A DNA stretch of 64,000 nt from Deinococcus gobiensis I-0 (GTDB lineage: Bacteria > Deinococcota > Deinococci > Deinococcales > Deinococcaceae). Shown here in pieces: positions 61,952 through 64,000 of this stretch. Below the pieces are notes generated by a model. It saw only the letters and a program-made list of their open reading frames with translations, had not been told where the DNA came from and made no database searches. The stretch is taken from the NCBI RefSeq assembly GCF_000252445.1, contig NC_017790.1:1470501-1534500 (forward strand). Reading direction: 5' to 3'. How positions within the stretch are numbered: the first letter of the stretch is position 1; every line of letters begins with the position of its first letter. A program made the position numbers and the translations under genes.

Positions 61952-62931
61952 TCAGCCTTCTGGCCGTCTTCGCCCTGGCCTTTTACGGCCGGGTGCTCTT
62001 TTCTTCGCTGGGCCGTGATCCCCGGCCCCTGGTCCTGGCTGCCCTCGCGGTGCTGGTGACGGCCTTCCTGGGGGCCGACTGGGCCGTGCATCCGGCCGCC
62101 GGGATGCTGCTGGGCTACTTCGGTTCGGAGGCGTTCGGGCCGCGCTGGCTCGGGCGCTGGCCCGCCCTGGTCGCCGCCCTGGTCGCCGGGTTGGCCTTCA
62201 TGGCGGCCGGGGCCTCCTGGCTGGTCTTTCCCCTGTTCATCATGGCGGCGGTATGGTTCTTCACGTCCGCCCTGCCGGCCCTGACCCGGGACGGGCCGCG
62301 CGGATCCGTGCCGGAGGCGCTGGGAGGAGGCTTCATGGGCCGCACGGCCCTGCCCGGCGACACCGAGGCCGAGACGCTGCCCCACCTGGGCGGGGACGAA
62401 CGCGAGCGGGTGGAGGCCGGCGCTTCCAGCCGCCGCCGGGAACGCCACGAGGCGCGCCGGGAAGCCCGCCGGGAGCGCCGCCGCCAGGAGGAGGAGACGG
62501 CCGCCCCGCCCCCAGCGCCGGCCGATCCGCCCGATCCGCTCACGGCGTATCTGCATGACCAGCGGCTGCCCGGCGAGGCCCGCGCGCAGCTCGCGGCACT
62601 GAACCTGCGCACCCGGGAGGCGCTCACCTACCTCCAGGGTATGGGGCAGCAGAGCAGCGAGGCGGCCTACCTCGCCCGGGCCGTGCGCGAGGAGTACGCC
62701 CCCAGCGCCGTGCAGGCCTACCTGCGGCTGCCCCCCACCCTGGCGGCCAGCCGGCCCATCCAGGACGGCAAGACGGGGCGCGACCTCCTGCGCGAGCAGC
62801 TCGACCTGCTGCTCGACGCCACGCAGGACATCCTGGGGCGGGCGTTGCGGGCGGGGGGCGACGATCTCCTGACCCACCAGCGGTTCCTGGAGGAGAAATT
62901 CGGGAAAAAAGAGGGCGACCTCAAGCTCTGA
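61948..62931 (+). CDS. Membrane protein with cytoplasmic charged domain, 327 aa
   Basis: Four short hydrophobic helices occupy residues 1-110 (LLAVFALAFYGRVLF, LVLAALAVLVTAFLGADW, PALVAALVAGLAFMAAG, FPLFIMAAVWFFTSAL). A highly basic/acidic helix at about 150-185 (SSRRRERHEARREARRERRR) and a soluble C-terminal domain of about 130 residues (LTAYLHDQRLPGEARAQL to the end, helical) follow. The C-terminal part resembles 5-bromo-4-chloroindolyl-phosphate/XpaC-type or scaffold proteins only in general shape; I do not assign a function. The start is coupled to the micro-ORF. Confidence 0.6.
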   Translation: MISLLAVFALAFYGRVLFSSLGRDPRPLVLAALAVLVTAFLGADWAVHPAAGMLLGYFGSEAFGPRWLGRWPALVAALVAGLAFMAAGASWLVFPLFIMAAVWFFTSALPALTRDGPRGSVPEALGGGFMGRTALPGDTEAETLPHLGGDERERVEAGASSRRRERHEARREARRERRRQEEETAAPPPAPADPPDPLTAYLHDQRLPGEARAQLAALNLRTREALTYLQGMGQQSSEAAYLARAVREEYAPSAVQAYLRLPPTLAASRPIQDGKTGRDLLREQLDLLLDATQDILGRALRAGGDDLLTHQRFLEEKFGKKEGDLKL

Positions 62932-62979
62932 CCCGGCGGGCAGGAGGCGCGGCCCTGTGCCGGGGGCGGCGCGATGCTC

Positions 62980-62985
62980 TACCTT
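62980..62985 (+). promoter_or_regulatory. -10 box TACCTT (GATGCTCTACCTT), acetyltransferase gene
   Basis: The box ends 7 bases before ATG 62993. Confidence 0.6.
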
Positions 62986-62992
62986 GCGGCCC

Positions 62993-63544
62993 ATGCCTCA
63001 AGTGCGCCCTGCCCGTCACGACGACCTGCCCGCCATCCTGGAGATCTACAACGGCGCGGTCTTGCACACCACCGCCAGCTACGACCTCGAACCCGTGACG
63101 CTGGAGTCGCGCCAGGAGTGGTTCGGGCAGAAGGAGGCGGGCGGCTGGCCGGTCCTGGTGGCCGAGGAGGCGGGCGAGGTCGTGGGCTTCGCGACCTTCG
63201 GGCCTTTCCGGGGCAAGGCGGGCTTCGACGGCACCGCCGAACACAGCGTCTACATCCGCGAGGGCGTGCGCGGCGGCGGCCTGGGCACGGCCCTGATGGC
63301 CCCCCTGATCGCCGAGGCGCGGCGCATGGGCCTGCATGTGCTGGTGGGCGGCATAGACGCCGAGAACGCCGGCAGCCTGCGCTTTCATGGGCGCTTCGGG
63401 TTCGTGCCGGTGGCGCACATGCCCCAGGTCGGGCGTAAGTTCGGCCGCTGGCTCGATCTGGTGTTCGTGCAGCTCATTCTGGATGAGGAAAAGAGCGAAG
63501 GAGGCGCTGCTCCGCACGGACCGGCGCAGACGGGCGCCAGATAG
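62993..63544 (+). CDS. GNAT N-acetyltransferase, phosphinothricin-acetyltransferase-like
   Basis: A 183-residue acetyltransferase. MPQVRPARHDDLPAILEIYN, TASYDLEPVTLESRQEWF and GFATFGPFRGKAGFDGTAEHSVYI match the Pat/Bar-like group that acetylates amino acids such as methionine sulfoximine. The acetyl-CoA loop is VRGGGLGTALM, a variant of Q/R-x-x-G-x-G/A. The C-terminal 15 residues are a charged extension. The true substrate is not shown. Confidence 0.88.
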   Translation: MPQVRPARHDDLPAILEIYNGAVLHTTASYDLEPVTLESRQEWFGQKEAGGWPVLVAEEAGEVVGFATFGPFRGKAGFDGTAEHSVYIREGVRGGGLGTALMAPLIAEARRMGLHVLVGGIDAENAGSLRFHGRFGFVPVAHMPQVGRKFGRWLDLVFVQLILDEEKSEGGAAPHGPAQTGAR

Positions 63545-63662
63545 CCCTGGCCCGCGCAGAAGACGGGTCGGGGTAAGGTGACGGGTCAGCCGGTCCTCAC
63601 CGATCTTTCATCCTGAGTGGCTGGAGGCCGGATTTGGTACGGAACGGGGTGAGGGGGCAGGG

Positions 63663-63668
63663 TATGCT
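63663..63668 (+). promoter_or_regulatory. -10 box TATGCT ahead of the SGNH lipoprotein gene
   Basis: TATGCT ends 8 bases before an ATG at 63677 that opens a 4-codon ORF (MNGR). The lipoprotein gene starts 52 bases later with its own GGAGG site. Confidence 0.45.
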
Positions 63669-63728
63669 CGGCGCACATGAACGGCCGGTGATCCACAGCC
63701 CGTTCCCTGTTTTCTGGAGGCCTGAGAC

Positions 63729-64000
63729 ATGAAACGGACCCTGGCGACCCTCCTTCTGCTTCTCGGTGCCTGCGCGCCCGCCCCGACCCAGGGCAGCCGC
63801 GCAGACGCCACGCCTTTCACCCGCTACGTGGCGATGGGGGACAGCATCACGGCCGGATTCCAGTCGGGCGGGCTGACGGCCGAGTCGCAGCGGGCCTCCT
63901 ACGCGCGCCTGCTGGGGCAGCGTGGCGGCCTAGACATCCCCATGCCCGAGGTGAACGACCCCGGCTGCCCGCCGCCGGTCGGCGTCCAGGGCACCAGGAA
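63729..64000 (+). CDS. SGNH/GDSL-type lipoprotein hydrolase, N-terminal fragment (cut by window edge)
   Basis: About 90 codons are visible. Lipoprotein signal MKRTLATLLLLLGAC with lipobox LGAC is followed by RYVAMGDSITAGFQSGG, the block I motif of SGNH hydrolases with the nucleophile serine in GDSIT. These esterases/lipases act on acyl chains or acetylated sugars outside the cytoplasm. GGAGG lies upstream of ATG 63729. The catalytic His and Asp are outside the window. Confidence 0.82.
   Translation, partial: MKRTLATLLLLLGACAPAPTQGSRADATPFTRYVAMGDSITAGFQSGGLTAESQRASYARLLGQRGGLDIPMPEVNDPGCPPPVGVQGTR

Overview
The window is a compact, high-GC bacterial chromosome segment, most likely from a Deinococcus species. 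The grounds are: an adjacent nurA-herA pair; a [LysW]-aminoadipate kinase (LysZ) that reads like the Thermus/Deinococcus enzyme; an outer-membrane BamA combined with S-layer-lineage style envelope genes; a fused SecDF; a c-di-AMP receptor; and promoters of the leaderless type, in which a TANNNT -10 box sits only 5-10 bases upstream of the start codon. I see no rRNA, tRNA, insertion sequence, prophage or CRISPR array. Nearly all of it is single-copy core genome with short intergenic gaps.

Layout. 1-6.4 kb: end of a GH42 beta-galactosidase, a c-di-AMP receptor, purB, an aldo/keto reductase, a papain-like lipoprotein, an inositol-monophosphatase-family enzyme, a small unknown and an acetoin-utilisation/HDAC-like deacetylase. 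6.4-16.1 kb: a Crp/Fnr regulator, nurA-herA, a LysM-NlpC/P60 hydrolase, an AT-rich gap, a family-4 uracil-DNA glycosylase, dtd, a LysM-M23 peptidase, a thioesterase, bcp and rpiA. 16.2-20.4 kb (minus): a leucine-rich-repeat-variant protein and secDF. 20.5-24.7 kb: rimP-nusA-ylxR-infB behind an attenuator-like leader. 24.7-33.4 kb: DoxX-like membrane protein, minC, S1-domain protein, HtrA-type protease, DinB-family protein, lysZ, a CheY-like receiver and a class A penicillin-binding protein. 33.5-39 kb: an amino-sugar locus (GH3, sugar-binding protein, GH20). 39-45.3 kb: hemB with a phosphatase and a heme-monooxygenase-like protein, a lipoprotein, and sdhCDAB. 45.5-55.1 kb: PAP2 phosphatase, a nucleoside-type ABC ATPase, bamA, a DsbA-like thiol oxidoreductase joined to an NFACT protein, two rhodaneses and a DUF59 protein. 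55.1-64 kb: an atypical peroxiredoxin, a TilS-TadA fusion, maf-deoC, typA, small unknowns, a methyltransferase, a GNAT acetyltransferase and the start of an SGNH lipoprotein.

Common threads. Start codons fall into two clean classes: leaderless starts dictated by a nearby -10 box, and starts with a GGAGG-type ribosome binding site (often after a longer leader or in operons coupled by ATGA/GTGA/TGATG overlaps). The least expected features are regulatory. Intrinsic terminators lie inside the 5' leaders of both rimP-nusA-infB and typA, where no upstream gene on that strand could own them. Several very short ORFs end exactly on the start codon of the next gene. An extended -10 motif and a near-identical promoter block recur at unlinked genes. 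No obviously foreign system (defence island, secondary-metabolite cluster) is visible; the novelty is mainly in gene architecture and leader control.
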